Of a stretch of DNA of 64,000 nucleotides, positions 25,736 through 34,332 are shown piece after piece; positions within the stretch are counted from its first letter, which is position 1, and every line of letters starts with the position of its first letter. The translations under genes and the position numbers were made by a program. Source of the DNA: Nocardioidaceae bacterium (GTDB lineage Bacteria > Actinomycetota > Actinomycetes > Propionibacteriales > Nocardioidaceae); the NCBI GenBank assembly GCA_030655315.1, contig JAURVT010000052.1, positions 1-64,000 on the forward strand, written 5' to 3'. Below the pieces are notes generated by a model. That model ran no database searches. It was not told the origin of the DNA and saw only the letters and a program-made list of their open reading frames with translations.

Positions 25736-26466
25736 CCGCGCTGCTGCAGGTCTCCGGCGTCCGCAAGCACTTCGGGGACGACGCGGTGCTGCGCGGCATC
25801 GACCTCGAGGTCGACGCCCACGAGGTCGTCGTCCTGATCGGCGCGTCGGGCTCGGGCAAGTCGACCCTGCTGCGCTGCATCGACCTCCTCGAGACGGTCG
25901 ACGACGGAACCATCCACCTCGACGGCACCGAGATCACCGACCCGACGGCCGACGTCGACGCCGTCCGGGCCGACATCGGCATGGTCTTCCAGGCCTACAA
26001 CCTCTTCCCGCACCTGACCGTCCTCGACAACGTGACGCTCGCCCCGCGCCGCGTGCGCGGCACCGCGCGGCGCGAGGCCGAGGACGACGCCCGCGCGCTG
26101 CTCGCGCGGTTCGGGCTCGAGGGCAAGGCCGCGGCGCACCCGGACGCGCTGTCCGGTGGCCAGCAGCAGCGGGTCGCGCTCGTGCGCGCGGTCGCCATGC
26201 GGCCGCGGGTCCTGCTGCTCGACGAGGTGACGTCCGCGCTCGACCCGATGCTCGTCGGCGAGGTGCTCGACGTCGTCCGCGGCCTGCGCGACGAGGGCTG
26301 GACGATCGTGATGGCCACCCACGAGATCCCGTTCGCCCGCGAGATCGCCGACCGGGTGGTGTTCCTCGACGCCGGCGTGGTCGGCGAGCAGGGCACCGCC
26401 GAGGAGGTGCTGGGCTCGCCCCGTACCGACGCCTGCCGCACGTTCCTGCAGCGCTACCTGGGGTGA
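25732..26466 (+). CDS. amino-acid ABC transporter ATP-binding protein (GlnQ type)
   Basis: This is a 244-residue ATPase with Walker A GASGSGKSTLLRC (about 38-50), Q-loop VFQAYNLFPH, signature LSGGQQQRVALVRA, Walker B VLLLDEVTSALDP and switch His in MATHEI, all intact. It powers the polar amino-acid importer encoded by the two preceding genes and overlaps the permease stop by four bases. It ends 53 bases before the next operon. Confidence 0.95.
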   Translation: MTALLQVSGVRKHFGDDAVLRGIDLEVDAHEVVVLIGASGSGKSTLLRCIDLLETVDDGTIHLDGTEITDPTADVDAVRADIGMVFQAYNLFPHLTVLDNVTLAPRRVRGTARREAEDDARALLARFGLEGKAAAHPDALSGGQQQRVALVRAVAMRPRVLLLDEVTSALDPMLVGEVLDVVRGLRDEGWTIVMATHEIPFAREIADRVVFLDAGVVGEQGTAEEVLGSPRTDACRTFLQRYLG

Positions 26467-26491
26467 GCCGGCCGGGTCGGCCTTGACGACC

Positions 26492-26510
26492 GTGACAGTA
26501 GTGGTGTCAC
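26492..26510. promoter_or_regulatory. GTGACA-N7-TGTCAC operator, site 1
   Basis: GTGACAGTAGTGGTGTCAC has perfect 6-base inverted arms with a 7-base spacer. It overlaps the probable -10 (CACAAT, 26508-26513), which sits 6 bases before the ATG at 26520. A near-identical site lies upstream of the thiolase operon at 34797-34815. A repressor bound here would block both operons. Confidence 0.7.
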
Positions 26511-26519
26511 AATCACCCC

Positions 26520-27683
26520 ATGGCGACGCAGACGACATCCACCGGACCCCTGGCCGGCGTGCGCGTGGTCGAGATCGCGGGCATCGGGCCTGGGCCGTTC
26601 GCGGCGATGCTGCTGGCCGACCTCGGCGCCGACGTCGTCCGCGTCGACCGGCCCCGGCCGGGGCTCGTGGTGCTGCCACCCGAGCAGGACCTGCTCGCGC
26701 GCGGGCGGCCGTCCGTCGTCGTCGACCTGAAGAGCCCCGCGGGCGTGGGCGTCGTGCTCGACCTCGTGGAGCACGCCGACGTGCTGCTCGAGGGCTACCG
26801 ACCCGGCGTCGCCGAGCGTCTGGGCATCGGGCCGGACGACTGCCTCGCCCGCAACCCCGCGCTGGTCTACGGGCGGATGACCGGCTGGGGGCAGGACGGG
26901 CCGCTGGCCCAGACCGCCGGCCACGACGTCAACTACATCTCGGTGGCCGGGGCGCTGGCGCCGATGGGACGCGCGGGCGGGCCGCCGCAGATCCCGCTGA
27001 ACCTCGTCGGCGACTTCGGCGGCGGCGCGCTGTACCTCGTCGTCGGCGTCCTCGCGGCCGTGCTGGAGGCCCGCACCTCGGGTCGGGGCCAGGTCGTCGA
27101 CGCCGCGATCGTCGACGGGACGGCGCACCTCGCCACGATGATCACCGCGATGATGCGCGGCGGTGCCTGGACCGACGAGCGCGGCACCAACCTGCTGGAC
27201 TCCGGTGCCCCGTTCTACGACGTGTACGAGACGTCGGACGGCCGCTGGATGTCGGTCGGCGCGCTCGAGCCGCAGTTCTGGGCCCTCACGCTCGAGCTGC
27301 TCGGACTCACCGACGCGCCCGACCGGGACGACCCGGCGCGGTGGCCGGCCCTGCGACAGCTGCTCGCCGACACCTTCGCCACCCGGACCCAGGCCGAGTG
27401 GGACGAGGTCTTCGACGGCACCGACGCCTGCGTCGCGCCGGTCCTCCCGCTGGGGGAGTCGCACCTGCACCCGCACCTCGTCGCCCGCGGCACCTACGTC
27501 GACCACGCCGGCACGGTGCAGCCCGCGCCGGCGCCCCGCTTCTCCCGCACGCCCGCCACCCTCACCACGCCCCCGTCGCCGACGGGGGCCGACACCCGCG
27601 CTGCGCTGACGGCCTGGGGCGTCCCGGACGTCGAGGCGCTGCTGGCGTCGGGCGTCGTCACCCAGAACGGAGACCCGACATGA
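26520..27683 (+). CDS. CaiB/BaiF family CoA-transferase (alpha-methylacyl-CoA racemase-like)
   Basis: This is a 387-residue family III CoA-transferase: GVRVVEIAGIGPGPFAAMLLADLGADVVRVDR at the N-terminus and GYRPGVAERLGIGPDDC are family hallmarks. The GHDVNYISVAGAL stretch resembles alpha-methylacyl-CoA racemase, which epimerises 2-methyl-branched acyl-CoAs so that beta-oxidation can act on them. It overlaps the following acyl-CoA dehydrogenase (ATGA), consistent with branched-chain acyl-CoA degradation. It has no Shine-Dalgarno, and the promoter and operator overlap immediately upstream. Confidence 0.85.
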   Translation: MATQTTSTGPLAGVRVVEIAGIGPGPFAAMLLADLGADVVRVDRPRPGLVVLPPEQDLLARGRPSVVVDLKSPAGVGVVLDLVEHADVLLEGYRPGVAERLGIGPDDCLARNPALVYGRMTGWGQDGPLAQTAGHDVNYISVAGALAPMGRAGGPPQIPLNLVGDFGGGALYLVVGVLAAVLEARTSGRGQVVDAAIVDGTAHLATMITAMMRGGAWTDERGTNLLDSGAPFYDVYETSDGRWMSVGALEPQFWALTLELLGLTDAPDRDDPARWPALRQLLADTFATRTQAEWDEVFDGTDACVAPVLPLGESHLHPHLVARGTYVDHAGTVQPAPAPRFSRTPATLTTPPSPTGADTRAALTAWGVPDVEALLASGVVTQNGDPT

Positions 27684-28822
27684 AGCGCCACCTGTTCGAG
27701 CCCGACCACGACGCGTTCCGCGAGTCGATGCGCACCTTCGTCGACAAGGAGATCACCCCCCACCACGCCCTGTGGGAGGAGGAGGGACAGGTCTCGCGCG
27801 AGGTGTGGAGGGCCGCCGGCGAACAGGGCTTCCTCGGCTTCATGATGCCCGAGGAGCACGGCGGCGGGGGCGTGCACGACTTCCGCTACAACGCGATCGT
27901 CCAGGAGGAGCTGAGCCGGGCGCGCGCGAGCGGACCGGGGTTCGCCATCCACACCGACATCGTGTCCGGGTACCTGCTCGCCTACGCCACCGAGGAGCAG
28001 AAGGCGCGGTGGCTGCCGGGCTTCTGCTCCGGCGAGACCATCACCGCGATCGCGATGACCGAGCCGGGCACGGGCTCGGACCTGCAGTCCATCGCCACCA
28101 CCGCCGTCCGCGACGGCGACCACTACGTCGTCAACGGCCAGAAGACCTTCATCTCCAACGGCATCCTGTCCGACCTGGTGATCGTCGCGGTGAAGACCGA
28201 CCCGTCCGCCGGTGCCGCGGGCGTCTCGCTGCTCGTCCTCGAGCGCGGGATGGAGGGCTTCGAGCGCGGACGCAACCTCGACAAGCTCGGCATGAAGGCC
28301 CAGGACACCGCCGAGCTGTTCTTCTCCGACGTGCGCGTGCCGGTGGACAACCTGCTGGGCGAGGAGGGCAAGGGCTTCGTCTACCTGATGGAGAACCTGC
28401 CGCAGGAGCGCCTCAGCATCTCGGTGATCGCCGCGGCCGCGATCCGCGGCGCCATCGACCTGACGCTCGACTACGTCAAGGAGCGCACGGCCTTCGGCAA
28501 GCCCATCGGCTCCTTCCAGAACTCGCGCTTCGTGCTCGCCGAGCTGGAGACCAAGGCGCAGGTGGCGCAGGTCTTCGTCGACCGCTCGATCGAGGAGCTG
28601 AACGCCGGCACGCTGTCGGTGTCCGAGGCCGCGATGGGCAAGTGGTGGACCACCGAGCTGCAGAAGGAGACCGTCGACGCGTGCCTGCAGCTGCACGGCG
28701 GCTACGGCTACATGCGCGAGTACCCCATCGCGCAGGCCTACCTCGACACCCGCGTCCAGACGATCTACGGAGGCACCACCGAGATCATGAAGGAGATCAT
28801 CGGCCGCACGATGGGCCTGTAG
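27680..28822 (+). CDS. acyl-CoA dehydrogenase
   Basis: This is a 380-residue flavoprotein. AIAMTEPGTGSDLQSI, the FAD/substrate stretch KTFISNGILSDL and the C-terminal IYGGTTEIMKEIIGR, which places the catalytic glutamate region, are all present. It introduces the trans-2 double bond of acyl-CoA. Translational coupling to the CoA-transferase suggests a methyl-branched or medium-chain substrate. The gene ends 16 bases before a strong hairpin between convergent genes. Confidence 0.93.
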   Translation: MKRHLFEPDHDAFRESMRTFVDKEITPHHALWEEEGQVSREVWRAAGEQGFLGFMMPEEHGGGGVHDFRYNAIVQEELSRARASGPGFAIHTDIVSGYLLAYATEEQKARWLPGFCSGETITAIAMTEPGTGSDLQSIATTAVRDGDHYVVNGQKTFISNGILSDLVIVAVKTDPSAGAAGVSLLVLERGMEGFERGRNLDKLGMKAQDTAELFFSDVRVPVDNLLGEEGKGFVYLMENLPQERLSISVIAAAAIRGAIDLTLDYVKERTAFGKPIGSFQNSRFVLAELETKAQVAQVFVDRSIEELNAGTLSVSEAAMGKWWTTELQKETVDACLQLHGGYGYMREYPIAQAYLDTRVQTIYGGTTEIMKEIIGRTMGL

Positions 28823-28837
28823 CCCGCCGCTTCCCTG

Positions 28838-28887
28838 GACCTGTCGGTGCGTGGTGATGCCCTGGCATCACCAGCCACCGACAGGTC
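28838..28887. terminator. bidirectional hairpin, family 2 (CTGTCGGTG outer stem)
   Basis: GACCTGTCGGTG pairs with CACCGACAGGTC, and inside it TGGTGATGCC pairs with GGCATCACCA, leaving only a two-base loop. It lies between the convergent acyl-CoA dehydrogenase and anti-sigma genes, and its right end reaches into the anti-sigma stop codon (28886-28888). A related hairpin is at 38354-38403. Confidence 0.75.
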
Positions 28888-29569
28888 AGGAGACGCGGGG
28901 CAGGTCGGCGGTGAGGACGGTGGTGCCGGACGCGTCGAGGACGCGGACCGCCTCGACGTCCGCGCGGGGGACGGCGCCGTTCATCCGGCAGTCGGTGACG
29001 TCGGCCGCGGCGATGAACGAGCCGGTGGTGAGGACGTCGCCGTCGGTCTCGGCGAGCTCGACGCGGTAGCGCTCGCCGGTGCGCAGGCCCGAGACGTCGA
29101 GGACGGTCTCGGTGCCCCACGTGTGGGCGACCAGCGAGGCGTCGACGTCGACGCCCTCGGGCACCTCGGCGAAGGTGACGGGCTCGATCGCGCCCAGGGT
29201 GCCGGGGCCGCCGGCCACCACGGGGTCGTCCGGACCGGCGTCCTGGGTGCCGAGGACGTACCCGCCGAACCCCGCCAGGACGACGGCCGCGGCCGCCGCG
29301 GCGAGCAGCACCGGCAGCCGGCGACGCAGGTCGGCACCCACGGTCTGGCTGAGGACCCGGGCGCGGAGGCCCCGGGAGACCCCCGCGTCCTGCCAGGTGA
29401 GGTCACTCGAGCGCAGCGCGGCCACGACGTCCTGGTGGTCCCCGAGGTGCGCGGCCGCCTCCGGGTCGTGCCGGAGGACGTCGAGGAGCTCCTCGCGCTC
29501 GGCGGACGTCAGCTCGTCGGCGCTGGCGGCGCCGAGGAGCTCGGCGAGACGGTCGTCGTCGTCGCTCAT
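28886..29569 (-). CDS. anti-sigma factor (RskA-like C-terminal domain)
   Basis: This is a 227-residue protein. The acidic N-terminal region (DDDDRLAELLGAASADELTSAER) lacks the HXXXCXXC zinc motif. One membrane helix at about 87-108 (LPVLLAAAAAAVVLAGFGGY) is followed by an extracellular domain with the repeated strands typical of RskA. Anti-sigma factors of this type hold an ECF sigma at the membrane and release it after proteolysis. The ATG at 29569 overlaps the sigma gene stop (ATGA), confirming the pair; an upstream ATG at 29581 is less likely. Confidence 0.8.
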   Translation of the reverse strand: MSDDDDRLAELLGAASADELTSAEREELLDVLRHDPEAAAHLGDHQDVVAALRSSDLTWQDAGVSRGLRARVLSQTVGADLRRRLPVLLAAAAAAVVLAGFGGYVLGTQDAGPDDPVVAGGPGTLGAIEPVTFAEVPEGVDVDASLVAHTWGTETVLDVSGLRTGERYRVELAETDGDVLTTGSFIAAADVTDCRMNGAVPRADVEAVRVLDASGTTVLTADLPRVS

Positions 29570-30084
29570 GGAGTCCTCCATCCGTGGGTCTCGAGCGCCG
29601 TGCGCATGGCGCGCAGGCCGTAGTGCATGCGGGTGCGCAGCGTCGCGACGCTGGTGCCGGTGCGGTCGGCCAGCTCGGCGTAGGTGCTCCCGCCGAGGTG
29701 CACCGCGGTGACCACCTGACGGTGCTCGTCCGACAGCCCGCTCAGCGCGGCCAGCAGCTGGAGCCGGTCCTCGACGTCGTCCTCGACGCGTCGGTCCGAG
29801 GCCTGGTGCTGCCGGTCGGTCAGGTCGGCGACCACGCGGGGACGCCGGGCCTGGGTACGGAGCTCGTCGACGACGAGGTGGCGGGCGATCGCGAACAGCC
29901 AGGTCCGCTCGGACCCGACCGTCGCGTCGTAGCTGTCACGTCGGCGCCAGGCCCGGACGAAGGTCTCCTGGAGGAGGTCCTCCGCCCGGCCCCGGTCGCC
30001 GATCGCGTTGACGCAGAACCCGAGCAGGGCCCGGGCGTGGGCGTCGAAGGCCGCGGTGACGTCGAACGTGGCGCCCGTGGCCAC
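29566..30084 (-). CDS. ECF (group 4) RNA polymerase sigma factor
   Basis: This is about 172 residues. Region 2 spans about 20-85 (RAEDLLQETFVRAWRR; YDATVGSERTWLFAIARHLVVDELR) and region 4 about 110-165 (LSDEHRQVVTAVHLGGSTYAEL; VATLRTRMHYGLRAMR), with no region 3, as expected for ECF sigmas. It recalls the SigK/ECF19 group by pairing with an RskA-like anti-sigma. GTG at 30084 is chosen after GGGGACGAC. It lies 22 bases after the DUF4394 gene and couples to the anti-sigma. Confidence 0.85.
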   Translation of the reverse strand: MATGATFDVTAAFDAHARALLGFCVNAIGDRGRAEDLLQETFVRAWRRRDSYDATVGSERTWLFAIARHLVVDELRTQARRPRVVADLTDRQHQASDRRVEDDVEDRLQLLAALSGLSDEHRQVVTAVHLGGSTYAELADRTGTSVATLRTRMHYGLRAMRTALETHGWRTP

Positions 30085-30106
30085 CGTCGTCCCCGCGACC
30101 TGTCGA

Positions 30107-30961
30107 TCAGCGGCCGGTCGGCGCCGCGAGGTCGACGATCGCGCGGTCGGCGATCGACGAGGTGCCGGTGACCGTGCCGCGGTCGAGGTTGACGCGGTAG
30201 ATCTTGGTCTGGCCGCGGCTGGTGTTGGACACCAGGGCCGTGTCGCGCCCGCCCACGGTGGCGATGTCGAAGGCGGTGGTCGCGCGGATGTCGCGCGCCA
30301 GGCGGGCACCGGCGTTCAGGGTGCCGTCGTTCGGCGGCGCCTGCGTGTGGATGCGGTTGGACGTGATCTCGAGGTCGTAGAGCGCCGTCTCCGTCGCACC
30401 CTTGATCGAGTTGGCGTAGGCGGCGCTGACCACGCGCGGGGTGCCGCTGCCGGCCGCGAGCTTCAGCCGACCGTCGACGGTGGTCTCGCCGGTCGCGACG
30501 TTCACGCGGTAGTTCTCCCCGCTGGAGGAGACGATGCGCATCCGGTCGACGGTGGGGTTGAAGTCCACCCCGTACGACGAGGCGCCGGACGTGATCTTGT
30601 CGCCGTCGGCGTCGCGCAGGAACGAGCGGCTGTAGGTGCGGCCCGTCGCGGCGCTGATCTTGAAGACCTTCAGGGTCTTGGCCGGGGTGAGCGCCACGCC
30701 CCACAGCTTGTCGACCGCGGGGCGGTAGTCGATGCCGACGACGCGGTCACCCGAGGAGAGGCCGCGGATGGCCTTGGGCGTCGACGCGCGGTCGCGGCCG
30801 GTGTCGACCGAGGTGATCTTGCCGTCCTGGGTCAGGCCGACGACCCGGATGCCCGGGTCGAGGGAGGCGGGAGCGGTCAGGGCGCTGGCGGACAGCGTCC
30901 CGGCCGAGACGAGGGCGCCTGCGGTGGCGACGACGAGGGCGGTCTTGCTCATGGCTCGCAT
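30107..30961 (-). CDS. secreted DUF4394 protein
   Basis: This is a 284-residue protein with an N-terminal signal peptide (MSKTALVVATAGALVSAGTL) followed by a DUF4394 domain of WD/beta-propeller-like repeats. Recurrent units such as VVGIDYRPAVDKLWGVAL, YGVDFNPTVDRMRIVSSSG and AYANSIKG are the family signature. Function is unknown; the protein is extracytoplasmic. AGGAG five bases before ATG 30961 sets the start. It is the first gene of an operon with an ECF sigma and its anti-sigma, so it is probably a target of that sigma. Confidence 0.82.
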   Translation of the reverse strand: MRAMSKTALVVATAGALVSAGTLSASALTAPASLDPGIRVVGLTQDGKITSVDTGRDRASTPKAIRGLSSGDRVVGIDYRPAVDKLWGVALTPAKTLKVFKISAATGRTYSRSFLRDADGDKITSGASSYGVDFNPTVDRMRIVSSSGENYRVNVATGETTVDGRLKLAAGSGTPRVVSAAYANSIKGATETALYDLEITSNRIHTQAPPNDGTLNAGARLARDIRATTAFDIATVGGRDTALVSNTSRGQTKIYRVNLDRGTVTGTSSIADRAIVDLAAPTGR

Positions 30962-30982
30962 GTGATCTCCTGTCGAGAGGGC

Positions 30983-31074
30983 GTTCGGGTCCTTGCCACG
31001 GTGAGATGCCGCGGACCGGCGCCTGGTTCGTGCACGGTCGACAGGGGATACGTCGCCACCGCGTCGGACGTTCA
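30983..31074 (-). promoter_or_regulatory. ECF-type promoter candidates for the DUF4394-sigma operon
   Basis: Two possible ECF promoters face the DUF4394 gene. One is GAAC (31070-31073) with CGTA (31049-31052) 17 bases downstream. The other is GCATCT (31004-31009) with CCGAAC (30983-30988) 15 bases downstream, which resembles the published SigK-type pattern and would leave a short leader holding AGGAG. Which is real cannot be decided by eye. Confidence 0.3.
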
Positions 31075-31105
31075 ACGTCCGGGCGATCTTTCTCGAAACC
31101 TCTTC

Positions 31106-31552
31106 TCAGGCGGTCGCGATGAACTCGAGGTTGATGTCGTCGGGGTCCTGGAACGACAGGATCGACATGCCGCTGTCGGGCATGTCGATGATCTCGCCGT
31201 GGTCCACGCCCGCGTCGCTCAGCTGGCCGGCGATCGTGACGAGGTCCTCGCGCGAGCCCACCTGGAAGCTGACGTGGTCGAGGCCGACCCGCGTCGGGTC
31301 GAACGAGCTCGAGCCGGGCTCGACCGGGCGGAGCCCGAACAGGTTGCCGCCGACGGCGTAGACGACGCCGCCGAAGAACACCTCGGGCTGCTGGCGCACC
31401 GCGGGATCGGTCTCGTCGGCCTCGGAGTCGATCGCGGGCTCGAACCCGACGACGCCCTCGTAGAAGGCACGCGAGCGTGCGAGGTCGGTGACGCTGACGC
31501 GCACGTGGTGGATCTGGCTGATCAGGCCGGCGGGCTTGGTGCTCTCGGTCAT
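31106..31552 (-). CDS. VOC (glyoxalase/dioxygenase-fold) family protein
   Basis: This is a 148-residue single-domain vicinal oxygen chelate protein: IHHVRVSVTDLARSRAFYEGVVGF at the start, VGLDHVSFQVGSREDL in the middle and SFQDPDDINLEFIA at the end. These place two histidines and the C-terminal glutamate that bind a divalent metal. Members include glyoxalases, dioxygenases and resistance proteins, so the substrate is open. It follows the MerR gene by 47 bases on the same strand, suggesting a MerR-controlled response gene. GGGAG lies five bases before the ATG. Confidence 0.82.
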   Translation of the reverse strand: MTESTKPAGLISQIHHVRVSVTDLARSRAFYEGVVGFEPAIDSEADETDPAVRQQPEVFFGGVVYAVGGNLFGLRPVEPGSSSFDPTRVGLDHVSFQVGSREDLVTIAGQLSDAGVDHGEIIDMPDSGMSILSFQDPDDINLEFIATA

Positions 31553-31599
31553 GGGTGCTCCCTGTGTTCTGGTCCGCGGGACCCGGACCGAGCCCGTGT

Positions 31600-32355
31600 C
31601 TAGGTTCGGCGCCGGATCGTCTCGCGCTTGGTCTCGTCCACCGCATCCTCGTACGCGACCACCAGGGCCTGCACGGTGAGCGGCTTGAACCGCTCGACGA
31701 CGGCCGCGATCGCCTCGGGCGACTGTCCCGAGCTGCGCAGGTGCGGCCAGACCAGCGTGCGGAAGACCTCGGTGACCTGCTCGGCGACGGATCGCGCGCC
31801 CGCGGCGTAGATCCGCTGGACGGCCGCGGCGGCCTCGAGCGGCAGGCCGAGGTCGAGCATCTCCACCCCGATGCCGAGGTGGGCCGGCGCGAGCCGGAAC
31901 GCGTCGTCCTCCTGCGTCGGCTCGACCACGCCGAGCGCCAGCAGCACCTCGACGTCGTCGTCGCTGAGCGGTCGACCCGCACGGGTCTCGAGCGTGCCGC
32001 GGTCGACCGTCTCGGGCAGGTCGGGCAGCCACGGCGCCAGCAGGGTGCGGTGCAGCGCGACGTCGCCGGGCGAGGCGTCGACGGGGATCCGCTCGACGTA
32101 CCGCTCGATCGCCGACAGGGTGAACCCGTGCGCCTGCAGCTCGCGGACCAGCTCGAGCCGGGCCACGTGGTCGGGCCCGTAGAAACCGTGACGTCCGGCG
32201 CGACGCGGGGGCGGGATCAGGCCGCGTCCGGCGTAGAAGCGGACGGTGCGGACGGTCATCCCGACCCGGGTGGCGAGCTGGTCGACGGTGAGCTCGACGC
32301 CTGCGCCGGACGTCGCGTCGTCCTGCTCTGAGGTCACCGGGGGAGCGTACGACAC
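31600..32355 (-). CDS. MerR-family transcriptional regulator
   Basis: This is a 251-residue protein. The N-terminal winged helix ELTVDQLATRVGMTVRTVRFYAGRGLIPPP begins near residue 20 and continues with GHGFYGPDHVARLELVRELQAHGFTLSAIE, classical MerR. The long C-terminal helical region (about 100-250) is an effector domain of unknown ligand; no Cys metal site is visible. The start is uncertain: GTG 32355 sits 6 bases after TAGACG and could be leaderless, while GTG 32337 has no signal. It probably controls the VOC gene downstream. Confidence 0.85.
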   Translation of the reverse strand: MSYAPPVTSEQDDATSGAGVELTVDQLATRVGMTVRTVRFYAGRGLIPPPRRAGRHGFYGPDHVARLELVRELQAHGFTLSAIERYVERIPVDASPGDVALHRTLLAPWLPDLPETVDRGTLETRAGRPLSDDDVEVLLALGVVEPTQEDDAFRLAPAHLGIGVEMLDLGLPLEAAAAVQRIYAAGARSVAEQVTEVFRTLVWPHLRSSGQSPEAIAAVVERFKPLTVQALVVAYEDAVDETKRETIRRRT

Positions 32356-32365
32356 CTCATCCGTC

Positions 32366-32371
32366 TAGGGT
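32366..32371 (+). promoter_or_regulatory. -10 element TAGGGT upstream of the LPXTG gene
   Basis: TAGGGT lies about 58 bases before the GTG at 32429, leaving a leader that contains GGAG five bases before the start. The same hexamer is used at several other genes in this window. Confidence 0.4.
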
Positions 32372-32428
32372 GCTGCTGCGACACCCACCTGGCGCGATCG
32401 CGGCGCGCCTCGTCACTCTGGAGTACCC

Positions 32429-34062
32429 GTGCGCCGTCCGCTCCTCGCCGTCCTCGGCTCGCTCCTCGTTGCGGGAGCCGCCGCCGCCGCGCCGCCGGCC
32501 TCGGCCGAGCGCACCACCGACTGGGCGACCTGGACCGAGCTCGGGGCACGGCGGGGGACTTCACCACCACCCTGCGCCTGCCGGGCCTGACCTTCCCCGA
32601 GGCGACGGTGCGGAGCACCTCGCGCGGCGGAGGCGGCGTCGGGGTGCAGAGCGGCACCAGCGCCTTCCTGAACGCCGGCTCGCCGCCCGGTCAGGTGTTC
32701 GGCTCGAGCCTCGGGCGGCCCTACCTGAACCTGAGGCCGCGGGTCGACACGTCGGCCGGGTCGTCCACCACGACCTACACGTTCGCGTCGCCGACCCCCG
32801 CGGCCGGCTGGGCCATGGTGCTGGGCGACGTCGACGCGGACCAGGTGCGGGTGCAGGCGCGACGGGCCGACGGCGGCGCCGCGTCCGCCGACGACCTCGG
32901 GTTCGCGGGGTCGTTCAACGCGTGCGACTTCGGCACCCCGCGCACCGCCGGCTGCGCCGCGGGCGTGGGCGACGCCCCCGCGTGGGACGCCGGCACGCAG
33001 ACCCTGACCGGTGACACCGCCACCGCCACGACGGGGGCCTTCGCCGACACCGTCGGCGCCACGGGCTGGTTCCGGCCGACGACCCCGCTCAGCAGCATCA
33101 CGCTCACGTACACCCGGCGCGAGGGCGCCCCCGTCTTCCAGACCTGGTTCGCCGCCGAGAGCCGCGGCCTGTCGGGCACGGTCGTCGTGCCCGCGGGCGG
33201 CGCCCCGTGCACGGGCGGCACCACCACGGCGCGGCTGCTCACCGCCGACGGGACCGAGGTCGCCTCGGCGCCGGTGGTCGACGGCGCCTACGCCTTCGAC
33301 GGCCTCGCCCTGCGCGACGACTACCGCGTCGTGGTCGACCCGCCGGCGGGCTGCCTCGTCGAGGGCGACCCCGAGCGGGAGGCGTCGGCCGTCGTGGAGC
33401 AGCCGGACCAGCCCGACGCCGTCGTCGGCCCCTTCGAGGTCCGCGCGATCGTCCCCGCCCCGGTGTCCGGGACGGTCCGCGACACCGACGGTGCCGGGAT
33501 CGGTGGCGTGGCCGTCACGCTCGACCGCCCGGACGGGACCGCGGCAACCACCACGACCGCGGCGGACGGCACCTACCTGCTCGACGACAACCCGGTCGGC
33601 GACGGCTACGTCGTGTCGATCGACGTCCCCGCGGGCTACACCGGCGACGACGCGCGCGAGCCGTTCGACGTCACCGCGCCGGCAGCCGGGCAGGAGCCCG
33701 CGCCGGTGACGGGCCAGGACTTCGTGCTCGCCCCCGTCGCCGCCGAGCCCGGCACGCCGCCCGGCACGGACCCGACGACCCCGGAGCCGACGCCGCCGAC
33801 GGACCCGCCCGCCACCCCGGTGCAGCCCGGCGGCGGCGACGACGCGGGTGACGGTGCCGACGCGGGGGATGGCGCCGAGGTGGGTGACGGTGCGGCGGGC
33901 GACGACCCGTCGGCCGGCGTCCAGACGGGAGGGGCCGGCGGGGAGCTCCCCGACACCGGCGGCCCGTCCCCGGCGCCCCTCGCCCTCGGCGCCGGTCTCG
34001 CCCTCTCCGGCGCGGTCGTCCTCCTCACCGACGCCCGCCTGCGCCGCCGTCGCCGCCTCTGA
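32429..34062 (+). pseudogene. LPXTG-anchored surface protein with Cna/SpaA-like domain, frameshifted
   Basis: The GTG at 32429 (GGAG five bases before) opens a signal peptide, VRRPLLAVLGSLLVAGAAAA, but this frame ends soon after. The mature protein continues in another frame from about 32555 (DFTTTLRLPG) to 34062. A single missing G in the CTCGGGGCACG run near 32541-32551 would join the two frames as TELGGTAGDFTTT. The mature part has a carboxypeptidase-regulatory/Cna-like beta domain (GTVRDTDGAGIGGVAVTLDR), a Pro/Gly/Asp spacer, then LPDTGGP, a membrane helix and RRRRRL, a complete sortase signal. It is either a real inactivation or a sequencing error in a G run. Confidence 0.75.
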
Positions 34063-34069
34063 CCGGCCG

Positions 34070-34310
34070 TCGGATTCCCAGGTAGGCACGGTCTTCCGAC
34101 CGGGGCACGGAGAACTTCCCGGGTACCGGTACGGATCTCCGTGCCAGGTGGGACGGACGGTGCCGATGCGACGGGAGGGGTCGGACGGCGGACGGCGCGC
34201 GGCGTCCCGTCCCACGGACCACACGCGCACCACTGGGCACGGACGACCGACGGGACCACGGAGAGCTCTCCGTGGTTCCGTCGGAAAGCCGTGCCTACCT
34301 GGGAATCCGA
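34070..34310 (+). repeat. MITE-like palindromic element, copy B
   Basis: This 241-base element is bounded by perfect 22-base terminal inverted repeats that read TCGGATTCCCAGGTAGGC inward from each end and share the next four bases. Inside, CCACGGAGAGCTCTCCGTGG (34256-34275) is a perfect 20-base palindrome, and GCACGGAGA/TCTCCGTGC forms a second stem near the left end. It begins 7 bases after the LPXTG gene stop. It aligns with copy A (8115-8323) in reverse orientation. No protein is encoded. Confidence 0.85.
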
Positions 34311-34332
34311 CAGGCGGACGGCGGCGCCGGAC

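Noticed and set aside
32608-34062. LPXTG protein as an intact gene starting at 32608
   Set aside because: That start would remove the signal peptide needed for sortase anchoring, while a perfect signal peptide and ribosome binding site lie upstream in another frame.
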